64,000 bases of DNA from Solimonas flava DSM 18980 (GTDB lineage: Bacteria > Pseudomonadota > Gammaproteobacteria > Nevskiales > Nevskiaceae): contig NZ_AUFV01000007.1 in NCBI RefSeq assembly GCF_000426685.1, positions 301,901-365,900 on the forward strand, given 5' to 3'. The notes under the pieces were generated by a model. The model searched no databases. It saw only the letters and a program-made list of their open reading frames with translations, and was not told the DNA's origin. Shown piece after piece: positions 18,422 to 26,178 of this stretch. How positions within the stretch are numbered: position 1 is the stretch's first letter; every line of letters starts with the position of its first letter. The position numbers and the translations under genes were made by a program.

Positions 18422-20323
18422 ATGAGTGCGCGCATCCATCCGGTCGACGAGGTTCTGCCGCTGCCGAAGCTGGCGGCCTACGGCCTGCAGCACGTGCTGG
18501 CGTTCTACGCCGGCGCGGTGCTGGTGCCGATCCTCGTCGCCGGCGGTCTGGGCCTGTCGACCGGGCAGCTGATCCACCTGATCAACGCTGATCTGTTCAC
18601 CTGCGGCATCGCCTCGATCATCCAGTCGGTCGGCCTCGGCCCGAAGATCGGCGTGCGCCTGCCGCTGCTGCAGGGCGTGACCTTCACCGCGGTCGGGCCG
18701 ATGATCAGCATCGGCCTCGCCGCCGGCGGCGGCACCGCGGGGCTGGCGTCGATCTACGGCGCCGTGCTCGCCGGCGGTCTGTTCGCGTTCTTCGCGGCGC
18801 CGTATTTCGCGCGGCTCGCGCGCTTCTTTCCGCCGGTCGTCACCGGCACGGTGATCCTCATCATCGGCATCGGTCTGCTGCCGGTCGCCGCCAACGACGT
18901 CGTCATGGGCCGCGGTCCGAACGCGATCCAGAATCCGGTGCTGCTCAAGAACCTGCTGTACGCGTTCGGCACGCTGGCGCTGATCGTCGCGATCCAGCGT
19001 TTCTTCCGCGGCTTCATGGCCACGATCGCGGTGCTCGCCGGGCTGGTCGCCGGCACGCTGGTCGCGTGGCTGCTCGGCGACGCGCACTTCGACGCGGTCG
19101 GGAGCGCGGCGCCGCTCGGCTATACGCTGCCGTTCTACTTCGGCTGGCCGAGCTTCAGCGTCACCGCGATCCTGTCGATGATCGTCGTCATGCTGATCAC
19201 CATGGTCGAGAGCACCGGCGACGTCTACGCGACCGGCGAGATCGTGCGCAAGCGCATCCGCCGCGAGGACATCGCGCGCACGCTGCGCGCCGACGGTCTG
19301 GCGACGATGCTCGGCGGCGTGCTCAATTCGTTTCCGTACACCTGCTACGCCGAGAACGTCGGCCTGGTGCGCCTGACGCAGGTCAAGAGCCGCTGGGTCG
19401 TCTGTGCGGCCGGCGTCATCATGCTGATCCTCGGCTCGATGCCGAAGGCGGCGGCGATCGTCGCCGGCATTCCGCATCCGGTGCTCGGCGGCGCCGCGCT
19501 GGCGATGTTCGCGGCGGTCGCCGTGGTCGGCATCCAGACGCTGGCCAAGGTCGACTTCAACGATCACCGCAACCTCGTCATCGTCGGCACCAGCCTCGGC
19601 CTGGCCATGCTCGTCACCGCGCAGCCGTTCGTGTCGACCGGCCTGCCGGACTGGGCGCAGATCATCTTCGGCAGTGGCATCACGCTCGGCGCGATCACGG
19701 CGATCCTGCTCAACGCGCTGTTCCATCACGTCGGCGGTGCGCACGCCGCCGTCGCCGGGCGGCCGGACAGCGGGCTCGTCACGCTCGATCAGGTCAACGC
19801 GATGTCGTACGACGCTTTCGCGCGCACCTTCGGCGGCCTCGTCGAGAGTGTGCCCTGGGTGCTGGAGCGCGCCTGGGCGCAGCGCCCGTACGCCGATACG
19901 CGCGCGCTGCGCGCGGCCTTCGGCGAGGCGCTGCTCGCCGGCGACACCGCGCAGCAGGTCGAACTGCTGAACGCCTATGCCGATCTCGGCAGCGAGGCCG
20001 ATGCCGACAATGCCTACGTCCTCGATCACGACGCCGCCGGGCTCGGCACGCTCGGCGAGGACGCGCATCACGAGGTGCGTGAACTGGCGCAGGCCTACCG
20101 CCGTCATTTCGGCTTTCCGCTGGTGGTCTGCGCGCGCGAGGTGGAGCGCTACGAGCGCGTGCTCGCGCAGGGCTGGGAGCGGCTCGCCAACTCGCCGGCG
20201 GTCGAGCGCGCCGCCGGCGTCGTCGAAGCGGCGCGTATCGCCAGCTACCGTTTCAACGATCTCGTCGCCGATGCCAACCCGATCGATGCCGCGCGCGAGA
20301 TCCGCTTCATGCAGGCGGCCTGA
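18422..20323 (+). CDS. NCS2 xanthine/urate permease with C-terminal OHCU-decarboxylase-like domain
   Basis: Residues 1-445 are a nucleobase:cation symporter-2: LAAYGLQHVLAFYAGAVLVP, LLQGVTFTAVGPM, FPPVVTGTVILIIGIGLLPV, the substrate-binding TMVESTGDVYATGEI loop and LNSFPYTCYAENVGLV. These are typical of xanthine/urate carriers. Residues about 455-633 are a UraD-like domain (AMSYDAFARTFGGLVESVPWV, YRRHFGFPLVV, AARIASYRFNDLV). Its active site looks broken: the catalytic HPxLA is AYADLG and the SxxEQ glutamate region is LDHDAAGLG. The domain may sense or bind an intermediate, or organise a complex. NCS2-UraD fusions are known in Actinobacteria. It starts 27 bp after the cupin gene, in the same operon. 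Confidence 0.88.
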   Translation: MSARIHPVDEVLPLPKLAAYGLQHVLAFYAGAVLVPILVAGGLGLSTGQLIHLINADLFTCGIASIIQSVGLGPKIGVRLPLLQGVTFTAVGPMISIGLAAGGGTAGLASIYGAVLAGGLFAFFAAPYFARLARFFPPVVTGTVILIIGIGLLPVAANDVVMGRGPNAIQNPVLLKNLLYAFGTLALIVAIQRFFRGFMATIAVLAGLVAGTLVAWLLGDAHFDAVGSAAPLGYTLPFYFGWPSFSVTAILSMIVVMLITMVESTGDVYATGEIVRKRIRREDIARTLRADGLATMLGGVLNSFPYTCYAENVGLVRLTQVKSRWVVCAAGVIMLILGSMPKAAAIVAGIPHPVLGGAALAMFAAVAVVGIQTLAKVDFNDHRNLVIVGTSLGLAMLVTAQPFVSTGLPDWAQIIFGSGITLGAITAILLNALFHHVGGAHAAVAGRPDSGLVTLDQVNAMSYDAFARTFGGLVESVPWVLERAWAQRPYADTRALRAAFGEALLAGDTAQQVELLNAYADLGSEADADNAYVLDHDAAGLGTLGEDAHHEVRELAQAYRRHFGFPLVVCAREVERYERVLAQGWERLANSPAVERAAGVVEAARIASYRFNDLVADANPIDAAREIRFMQAA

Positions 20324-20360
20324 ACCGGTTCCGTCGCCGGCGCCGGACGGCGGGTAGTGC

Positions 20361-21265
20361 TCAGTTTGAAATCGCTTCGGCTTGATTTTCGATAGGGCGT
20401 TTTTTGTGCGGGCCGCGCTTCTTCGGCGCCTCGTCAGCGACCAGCGCCGCGATTTCCTCCAGCGACCAGATGTGATCGGCGATCCTCGCTTCCATCGCCG
20501 GGGTGACGCGCAGACTCTTATGCGCGCGGCCGAAGTTGTAGAACATCATGTGCAACGCCACCGCGTAGGCATGGTGCTCCGCCTTCTTTGAGAACGCATT
20601 GGTCAGGCGCGTGAAGCGGCGTATGCCTATCCGCATCGTGAGGTTGGCGCACTCTACATAGGACGTGCTGACGTGCTTGACCTCCGGGTAGCTAGACACT
20701 GGCGTCTTAACGATGCCGCAGCACTCGCCGGGGCTGTAGCGAGCGGCCGCGCCGGCGCCGTTCAGGGTGGGGCCGTGGAGCTTCACGAGCTGAGCGTAGT
20801 CAATCTGATTGCCGAAGGCGTTCGGCACGGCGCAGAGATACACCTTGTGGCCGTTTGTGGTGAGCTGCACGCGATTGGTGAGGCGCGAAGCTAAGTCATC
20901 CGTGAGCAGATTGGAGAAGCCGGAGTGCTGGCCGCCGACCATCCAGCAGGGGATGCGCCTGGTATCGGCGTTGACGGCGGTCCAGGTCTGCACGTCGCCG
21001 GCAGTCCCAACGGCCTTGTCATCTTCGCTGGTGTTCTGGGCCTTGCTGCCGACGAAGGCCCAAATCTCATCGCACTGAACCCGCTTGCCGGGTAGGTTGC
21101 GCAGGGTGCGGTTCTGGTAGTCAGAGCGGGCCGCGCCGACATCCACCAGCAGCTTGGTCACAGTATTGATGGAGCATCCGTCATCCGCGAAACCGTGCGT
21201 AGGCTGTTGCCCTCGACTAGCACGTCGATGATCTGCGCCCGCTTTTGGATGGTCAGCTTGTTGAT
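20361..21265 (-). pseudogene. decayed IS1-like transposase
   Basis: Remnant of the common IS1-type transposase. The C-terminal frame carries NTVTKLLVDVGAA, TLRNLPGKRVQCDEIWAFVGSK, DDLASRLTNRVQLTTNGHKVYL, KHVSTSYVECANLTMRIGIRRFTRLTNAFSKK and YNFGRAHKSLRVTPAMEAR. The N-terminal INKLTIQKRAQIIDVLVEGNSLRTVSRMTDA lies in another frame; the two join at about 21170-21176 through a one-base loss. The expected ATG is ATC (21263-21265), and the second catalytic aspartate (LTTDGHK in active relatives) is asparagine. Three independent lesions mean it is inactive. Terminal inverted repeats and a target duplication were not found. It follows the permease gene by about 40 bp and marks one side of the foreign segment. 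Confidence 0.85.
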
Positions 21266-21350
21266 GCAAGCATTATCTATATTTTTATGCTTGCTTTCTG
21301 AGATATGCTTATTGATAATGCAAGCACATTTAATAAATAGGATGCTTGCA
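21240..21350. promoter_or_regulatory. AT-rich promoter region of the P63C gene
   Basis: The most AT-rich stretch of the window. It contains opposed copies of GCATTATC (21270-21277) and GATAATGC (about 21314-21321), and of TGCTTGC/GCAAGCA, giving a dyad around the start of the P63C gene. AGGA at 21339-21342 is its ribosome-binding site, eight bases before ATG. The composition contrasts sharply with the flanking GC-rich purine genes. Confidence 0.5.
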
Positions 21351-22355
21351 ATGAAAAAAAAGAAAGAGGTGAAAGGCCGCGCGAAGGGAGGCCTAGCTGT
21401 CGCGGCCAAGATGACTCAGGAGCAAAAGTTGGAGCGCGCGAAGAAAGGAGCGCTCGCGCGATGGGGGGCCAAACCAGTGCGGGCTCTTAGCAAGGGGAAC
21501 TTCAAAGATGACTTCGGCGTCGATGTGGATTGCTATGTCGTTGATGACACCCAGCGCACCGCGGTTATAAGTCAGACCGGCATGGCAACGGCGCTCGGCC
21601 TATCGCCACGCGGCAACGCCTTCCCGCGCCTCATCAATAGTCAAGCAATGGCCGACTCGGTCAGCGCCGAATTGCGCGAGATGCTCGATAAAACCCTAAT
21701 AATTCAATGGGGATCTGGCGGTGCCGAAGCCCCGCCAATTACTGTAAAAGGACACGACGCGGCTCTGCTCATTGAAGTCTGCAATGCCATCGCGGACGCT
21801 GACAGGAAAGGCAAGCTGAGCGCGCGCTACAAAAAGGTCGTTCAGCAGGCGGCCATCATCAACGGCGCCTCTGCTAAAGCTGGAATCAAGGGTCTTGTCT
21901 ACGCTTTGGCCGGTTACAGGCCGGAGGTCGAGGAGGTCATCCAGGCTTTTAAGGTCTTCGTTCAAGAAGAAGCAAAAAAGTACGAGCAGGAGTTCCCCAA
22001 CGAGCTTTATGCTGCATGGCAGCGTCTCTACAAAATCCCCCTGCCAGTCCGAGGCAAGCCGTGGCAATTCATGCACCTCACTCGGAAGCACATTTACTTC
22101 CCACTGGCTAAGAGCAACGGGAAGCTCCTCGAATTGTTACGCGCTCTGCGCGCGAAAGACGCTGACCAGAAGCGCTATCTATTTCAGTTCCTCAACGACA
22201 TCGGAGCGCGTGGGCTGCGCATGCAGATCGGTCGCGTACTGGAAATGGCTGAGTCTTCTGGGGATGACGCGCATGCCTACGAAGAAAAAATCATTAAGAG
22301 ATTTGGCGGGCAGCACGAACTTGATTTTGCAGTACCAATCCCGCCTAAGGCTTAG
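21351..22355 (+). CDS. P63C-domain protein (phage/mobile-element associated)
   Basis: A 334-residue protein with a Lys/Arg/Ala-rich N-terminus (MKKKKEVKGRAKGGLAVAAK, then RAKKGALARWG) and a P63C domain (PF10546-like) over about residues 155-310: GLVYALAGYRPEVEEVIQAF, FVQEEAKKYEQEFPNELY, RGKPWQFMHLTRKHIYFPLAK and YLFQFLNDIGARGLRMQIGR. The domain is found in phage and mobile-element proteins; its molecular role is not established, with antirepressor or DNA-binding activity suggested by context. Base composition is clearly lower in GC than the purine genes, so it was acquired horizontally. An in-frame ATG three codons upstream is possible, but the AGGA site fits 21351 better. Confidence 0.78.
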   Translation: MKKKKEVKGRAKGGLAVAAKMTQEQKLERAKKGALARWGAKPVRALSKGNFKDDFGVDVDCYVVDDTQRTAVISQTGMATALGLSPRGNAFPRLINSQAMADSVSAELREMLDKTLIIQWGSGGAEAPPITVKGHDAALLIEVCNAIADADRKGKLSARYKKVVQQAAIINGASAKAGIKGLVYALAGYRPEVEEVIQAFKVFVQEEAKKYEQEFPNELYAAWQRLYKIPLPVRGKPWQFMHLTRKHIYFPLAKSNGKLLELLRALRAKDADQKRYLFQFLNDIGARGLRMQIGRVLEMAESSGDDAHAYEEKIIKRFGGQHELDFAVPIPPKA

Positions 22356-22602
22356 CCTTAGTCTCTCGCAAAGGCGCTGCCTTCTTGGCTGGCGCCTTCT
22401 TCTTTTCACTCTGGCCGGCTGCAATGTCCACTATTGGCTTCGCGTGCTGGTTCGCGTCGCGCTGGCGCTTGAAAGAACTTACCGGGAGTACCGCATCCTT
22501 TTGGCGCAAAATGGCTTTGTTGCGAGCCTGCTTTCCAGAAAGAAGCTCGGTCTTGCCTGGGGCTATCAGTTGCTTAGCGGCCGGAGGGCGATCTTTGTCC
22601 AT
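22345..22602 (-). CDS. small Lys/Ala-rich protein, hypothetical
   Basis: A possible 85-residue basic protein, convergent with the P63C gene and overlapping its end by 11 bases. It is hydrophilic, with a histone-H1-like tail (EKKKAPAKKAAPLRETKAKP) and no transmembrane segment. Such tails bind nucleic acid in other proteins, but I recognise no family. The ribosome-binding site is weak. It lies inside the foreign low-GC segment and its codon use is like that of the P63C gene, which makes it more credible than a chance frame. Confidence 0.4.
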   Translation of the reverse strand: MDKDRPPAAKQLIAPGKTELLSGKQARNKAILRQKDAVLPVSSFKRQRDANQHAKPIVDIAAGQSEKKKAPAKKAAPLRETKAKP

Positions 22603-22716
22603 GCTTCGAGTGTTCCACGGTCATCCTGACCATTCAAGCATGCTGAAATTCAAATTGGCCACTGCCGAGGTCGAGGTCGGCGGCGTCGTTGATGGGGCTT
22701 CGATCGCGCATGGCTC

Positions 22717-22782
22717 TTTCCCGATCGGGAAAAATCGATCCAATTGCCGAATTCAGGCTGGTGATTTTCCCTATTGGGAAAA
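22717..22782. promoter_or_regulatory. pair of TTTCCC-N4-GGGAAA palindromes
   Basis: TTTCCCGATCGGGAAA at 22717-22732 is a perfect 16-bp palindrome. TTTTCCC-TATT-GGGAAAA at 22765-22782 repeats the same arms. Centres are 49 bp apart. The arrangement looks like a two-site operator of an Xre/HipB-type repressor, but no such gene is adjacent, so it may be the orphan promoter of a lost toxin-antitoxin or phage module at the edge of the foreign segment. Confidence 0.5.
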
Positions 22783-22842
22783 GGCCGCACCGCCTGCGGC
22801 TGCCGCCGCAAGCCCGCCACGTGCGAATGCCCCGCCGGCGCC

Positions 22843-23928
22843 TTACGGCGCGAACGATCCGTCGCGGTACTTCGCCCAGTTCGCGGTCAGCTCGCGGACG
22901 ACCGCGCTGCCGACGCGCCAGTGCGTCTCGCAGGCGGGCTGCATCGCGCCGAAGCCGTCGAGTTCGCGCGCGAGGCTGTCGGCGGCGCTCAGGCCGGGCG
23001 GCTGCATGCTGAAATTGCTCGCCGTGCGCAGCAGCATCACGCGCGAGAAATCGGCCTTGCCGCCGGCGTCGAGGAAGCGGATCGCTTCGAGAATGCCGCT
23101 GTCCTCGACGGCGGTCGTCACGAACTCGCCTTCGCCGCGCGTCCAGTACTTCACCCAGTCGTTGGCCCAGTCGTTGAGCAGCCGGCCGTGCCAGAAGGTC
23201 CCGGCCGACAGATTGTCGCCGCGCATGACCTTCGGCGCCTCGCGCGCGGCGGCGTCCTCGGTATAGGCGGCGCGGATCGCGGCGATCTTGTCGTCGTCGT
23301 CAAGCTGGATGTCGCGGGTCAGGGCGTAGGCCCAGTCGCGCAGCGCGCCGTTGAGCGCGTAGACCTTGCCGTAGTCGTTGCCGACCGGCTGCGCGTACGG
23401 CGTCTTGCGCTCGAACGGCAGATAGCCGGTCTTCCAGTCCTTCGGCATTTCGCGGGCGTCGATCTCATGCGCCCAGTCGCCGTTGACGACCCAGCGGCCC
23501 CAGACCGCCGAGCCGAGCGTGCCGTCGTGCGGGTCGATGCCGGCGATGCCGCCGATCAGCCAGTACGCGTGGCGGAAGTCGAAGCGCGGGTCCATACCCA
23601 TCGCCATCACGCTGGCCGCGGCGCGGTCGGCGGTGAGGCCGGTGTAGGTGACGAGCACGCCGCGTGCGCGGTCGAGGCAGGCGGCGTGCGTACTCTGCGG
23701 CAGCGGCACGCAGTCGAGCGGCCCCTTGCCGTCGATACCGCGCTCGTACCAGCGCTGGAACTCGCCGGCCGCGTCGCCGGTGTCGGCGCCGATCTCGAAG
23801 TTGACGAGCACGACGGCGCGGATCGGCATCGGCGCGGACGCGGGCGGCGCAGCCGGTGGCGTCGCGGCGGATGCGGACGTCGCGGCGAAGGCCAGCGTGA
23901 GAGCGGCGAGGGCGGTGTGCGGTTTCAT
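22843..23928 (-). CDS. exported NUP-family purine nucleoside protein (paralogue C)
   Basis: A 361-residue NUP-family protein, last gene of the seven-gene minus-strand operon. Signal peptide LAALTLAFAATSASAATP, then the family core: VLVNFEIGADTGDAAGEFQ, MDPRFDFRHAYWLIGGIAG, EIDAREMPKDWKTG, FWHGRLLNDWANDWVKYW, AVEDSGILEAI (methionine of the ME pair replaced by valine) and LLRTASNFSMQPPG. An insertion with two cysteines (DCVPLPQSTHAACLD, around residues 75-90) is absent from the other copies. Its C-terminus is intact, so the foreign DNA beside it did not truncate it. Role as for the other copies: probable periplasmic nucleosidase-fold protein. Confidence 0.85.
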   Translation of the reverse strand: MKPHTALAALTLAFAATSASAATPPAAPPASAPMPIRAVVLVNFEIGADTGDAAGEFQRWYERGIDGKGPLDCVPLPQSTHAACLDRARGVLVTYTGLTADRAAASVMAMGMDPRFDFRHAYWLIGGIAGIDPHDGTLGSAVWGRWVVNGDWAHEIDAREMPKDWKTGYLPFERKTPYAQPVGNDYGKVYALNGALRDWAYALTRDIQLDDDDKIAAIRAAYTEDAAAREAPKVMRGDNLSAGTFWHGRLLNDWANDWVKYWTRGEGEFVTTAVEDSGILEAIRFLDAGGKADFSRVMLLRTASNFSMQPPGLSAADSLARELDGFGAMQPACETHWRVGSAVVRELTANWAKYRDGSFAP

Positions 23929-23954
23929 CACGGTCTGGTTCCGGAATTCGGGGT

Positions 23955-25058
23955 TTATCGCGGCAGCGGCGCGTCGACGCCGTGCACGTACCAGTCGAGC
24001 GCCATCAGCTGTTCGGTCGTGAGCTGACTGCCGGCGGCGACGCGGAGCGCGCCGCTCTGATCCTTGATCGGGCCCTGGAAGACCTCGAAGCGATGTTCGG
24101 CGAGCGCCTTCTTCTGGTCGCCGTAGGCTTTCAGCGTCGGTGCGGGCAGGCCGGGCAGCAGCGCCGCGACGTCGACCATGCCTTCGGCGACGCCCCATCG
24201 GGTCGATGCGCTCTTCCAGGTCCCGGCGATCACATCCCGGGCGGTCTGGATGTAGAACGGACCCCAGTCGACGATGCCGGCGGCGAGCTGCGCGCTCGGC
24301 GCGAAGCGCGACATGTCCGAGTTGCGGCCGCAGGCGTAGACGCCTTTCTGCTGCGCGGTCTGCAGGACGGCAGCGGAATCGGTGTTCTGGCTCAGCACGT
24401 CGGCGCCCTGCGCGATCAGCGTCTCGGCGGCCTGACGCTCCTTGCCCGGGTCGTACCAGGTGTTGACCCAGATGACCTTGGTCTTGATCTTCGGATTCAC
24501 GCTCTGCGCACCGAGCGTGAACGCGTCGATGTTGCGGATCACTTCCGGAATCGGGAACGAGGCGACGAAGCCGAGCGTGTTGCTCTTCGTCTTGCCGCCG
24601 GCAAGCACGCCGAGGAGATAAGAAGACTCGTAGGCGCGCGCCTCGTAGACGCCGACGTTCTTCGCGGTCTTGTAGCCGGTGGCGTGCATGAACACGGTTT
24701 TCGGGAACAGGCGCGCGACTTTGAGCGTCGCCTCCATGTAGCCGAACGAAGTGGTGAAGATCAGCTGGTTGCCGTCGGCGGCGAGCTGGCGGATGACGCG
24801 CTCGGCGTCGGCGCCCTCGGGCACGCTCTCGACGTAGGTGGTCTTGACCTGGCCGGGCAGGGCTTTTTCGAGCGCGAGGCGGCCCTGCTCGTGCGAGTAG
24901 GTCCAGCCGGCGTCGCCGATCGGACCGACGTAGACGAACGCGACTTTCAGCGGCTCGGCGGCGAGCGCCGGCAGCGACAGCAGACCTGCGCCGAACGCGA
25001 GCACGGCGGCGCCGTGGCGGAGCAGCGCGCGGCGCGTGGCGGAGAGAAACATCGACAT
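23955..25058 (-). CDS. BMP/PnrA-type substrate-binding protein
   Basis: A 367-residue periplasmic binding protein of the Bmp (basic membrane protein) family, whose characterised members such as PnrA bind purine nucleosides. The N-terminus TRRALLRHGAAVLAFGAGLLSLPALAAEP has a twin-arginine-like motif before the hydrophobic core. Core motifs: VAFVYVGPIGDAGWTYSHEQGR, IFTTSFGYM, FMHATGYKT, GVLAGGKTKSN, VIWVNTWYDPGKERQAAETL and DVLSQNTDSAA. No ABC permease or ATPase gene is present anywhere in the window, so it is an orphan here. It could pair with a distant transporter or act as a nucleoside carrier for the surrounding enzymes. It starts from AGGAG, 27 bp ahead of the NUP C gene. Confidence 0.88.
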   Translation of the reverse strand: MSMFLSATRRALLRHGAAVLAFGAGLLSLPALAAEPLKVAFVYVGPIGDAGWTYSHEQGRLALEKALPGQVKTTYVESVPEGADAERVIRQLAADGNQLIFTTSFGYMEATLKVARLFPKTVFMHATGYKTAKNVGVYEARAYESSYLLGVLAGGKTKSNTLGFVASFPIPEVIRNIDAFTLGAQSVNPKIKTKVIWVNTWYDPGKERQAAETLIAQGADVLSQNTDSAAVLQTAQQKGVYACGRNSDMSRFAPSAQLAAGIVDWGPFYIQTARDVIAGTWKSASTRWGVAEGMVDVAALLPGLPAPTLKAYGDQKKALAEHRFEVFQGPIKDQSGALRVAAGSQLTTEQLMALDWYVHGVDAPLPR

Positions 25059-25106
25059 CGTGAACTCCTGGTTTCGAGTGGGACGCCGTGCGGCGCCCGT
25101 GACGCA

Positions 25107-26171
25107 TCAGGCCGGCATCGGCTCCGGATGCGCGGCGACGTAGGCATCGAGCCGCGCGAGGCAGGCTTCGCGTTCGGCGTCGGGCAGCCAGGCGGTGACG
25201 AAGCTGTTGCGCGCCAGCTGCACGAGCGCGGCGCGCGACACGCCGGTGGTCTGCTGCACGCGCAGCATCAGATCGCCGACGTAGAGGCTGCGCTTCATGC
25301 CCGGATCGTCGGAATTCACCGACACCAGCAGGCCTTCGTCGAGCAGGCGCCGGATCGCGCCGGCGCGATACTCCATGCGCCCGGGAATGTCGGTGTAGAA
25401 CAGCGTCGGCGCCGCGGTCAGGCCGATGCGCCGCGCGCGCACGGCCTCGACCAGCTTCGGATCGTCGAGCACGTTGAGGCCGTGGTCGATGCGTTCGACG
25501 CCGAGCACGTCGAGCGCGCCCCAGTGGTGGGCGACGGTGTTCGGCTGGCCGACGTCGCAATGCGTGGTCAGGCGCAGGCCCATCGCCCGCGCCTCGGCGT
25601 ACACGGCGGCGAACTTCTGCGGAAAGCCGTCGACCTCGGGATTGTCGAGGCCGATGCCGATGAACTCGTCGCGCCACGGCGCGCTGTCGCGCAGCACCTG
25701 CAGCGCGTCCTCGGCCGGGCGGTCGCGCAGGAAGCACATGATGTAGCGCGCCGCAAAGCCCAGCGTCTGCGCCGCTTCGAGCCGCGCCCGTTCGAGGCCA
25801 CCGAAGATCGCCGCCAGCGGCACGCCGCGTTCCAGGTGCAGCTGCGGGTCGAAGAACACCTCGGCGTAGATCACGCCCTGCGATTGCGCCTTGGCGTAGA
25901 AGGCCATCGCCAGATCGCGGAAGTCCTGGGCGCTGCGGATCGCGCCGATCAGCTCCTCGTAGATGCGGATGAAGCTCGGCAGATCGCGGGCCTCGCGCAG
26001 ACGCTGGCGCACCGCCTCGGCGTCGGCGTACGGCGTGGCGAGACCGTTGCGCGCCGCCATCGCCAGATACAGCTCCGGCTCCATCGTGCCTTCGAGATGC
26101 ACGTGCAGCTCGGCCTTCGGCAGTTCCATTACGAAGCGCCGCAGTTCGGCGCGCGGATCGTTCGGATTCAT
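25107..26171 (-). CDS. COG1816 deaminase, variant active site (copy 2)
   Basis: A 354-residue cytoplasmic ADA-fold protein. Zinc ligands are present in AELHVHLEGTMEPELY and VNSDDPGMKRSL, with RIDHGLNVL. The usual HAGE segment carrying the catalytic glutamate reads THCDVGQPN, and CPxSN is AAPTLFYTDIPG. The same HCDV change occurs in the copy at 29678 but not in the adenine deaminase at 7141. COG1816 includes enzymes acting on adenosine, adenine and N6-substituted adenines, so substrate cannot be named. The short gap (7 bp) to the exported deaminase gene upstream shows one operon. Confidence 0.8.
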   Translation of the reverse strand: MNPNDPRAELRRFVMELPKAELHVHLEGTMEPELYLAMAARNGLATPYADAEAVRQRLREARDLPSFIRIYEELIGAIRSAQDFRDLAMAFYAKAQSQGVIYAEVFFDPQLHLERGVPLAAIFGGLERARLEAAQTLGFAARYIMCFLRDRPAEDALQVLRDSAPWRDEFIGIGLDNPEVDGFPQKFAAVYAEARAMGLRLTTHCDVGQPNTVAHHWGALDVLGVERIDHGLNVLDDPKLVEAVRARRIGLTAAPTLFYTDIPGRMEYRAGAIRRLLDEGLLVSVNSDDPGMKRSLYVGDLMLRVQQTTGVSRAALVQLARNSFVTAWLPDAEREACLARLDAYVAAHPEPMPA

Positions 26172-26178
26172 CGGTGCC

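Noticed and set aside
20351..21345. Terminal inverted repeats of the IS1-like element
   Set aside because: The ends share only a short CTCAG-like match; no convincing inverted repeat or target duplication could be paired.
22603..22842. Short plus-strand frames translating the two TTTCCC/GGGAAA palindromes
   Set aside because: The peptide similarity (FPIGKN, FPYWEK) comes only from the repeated palindromes; there is no start signal or domain.
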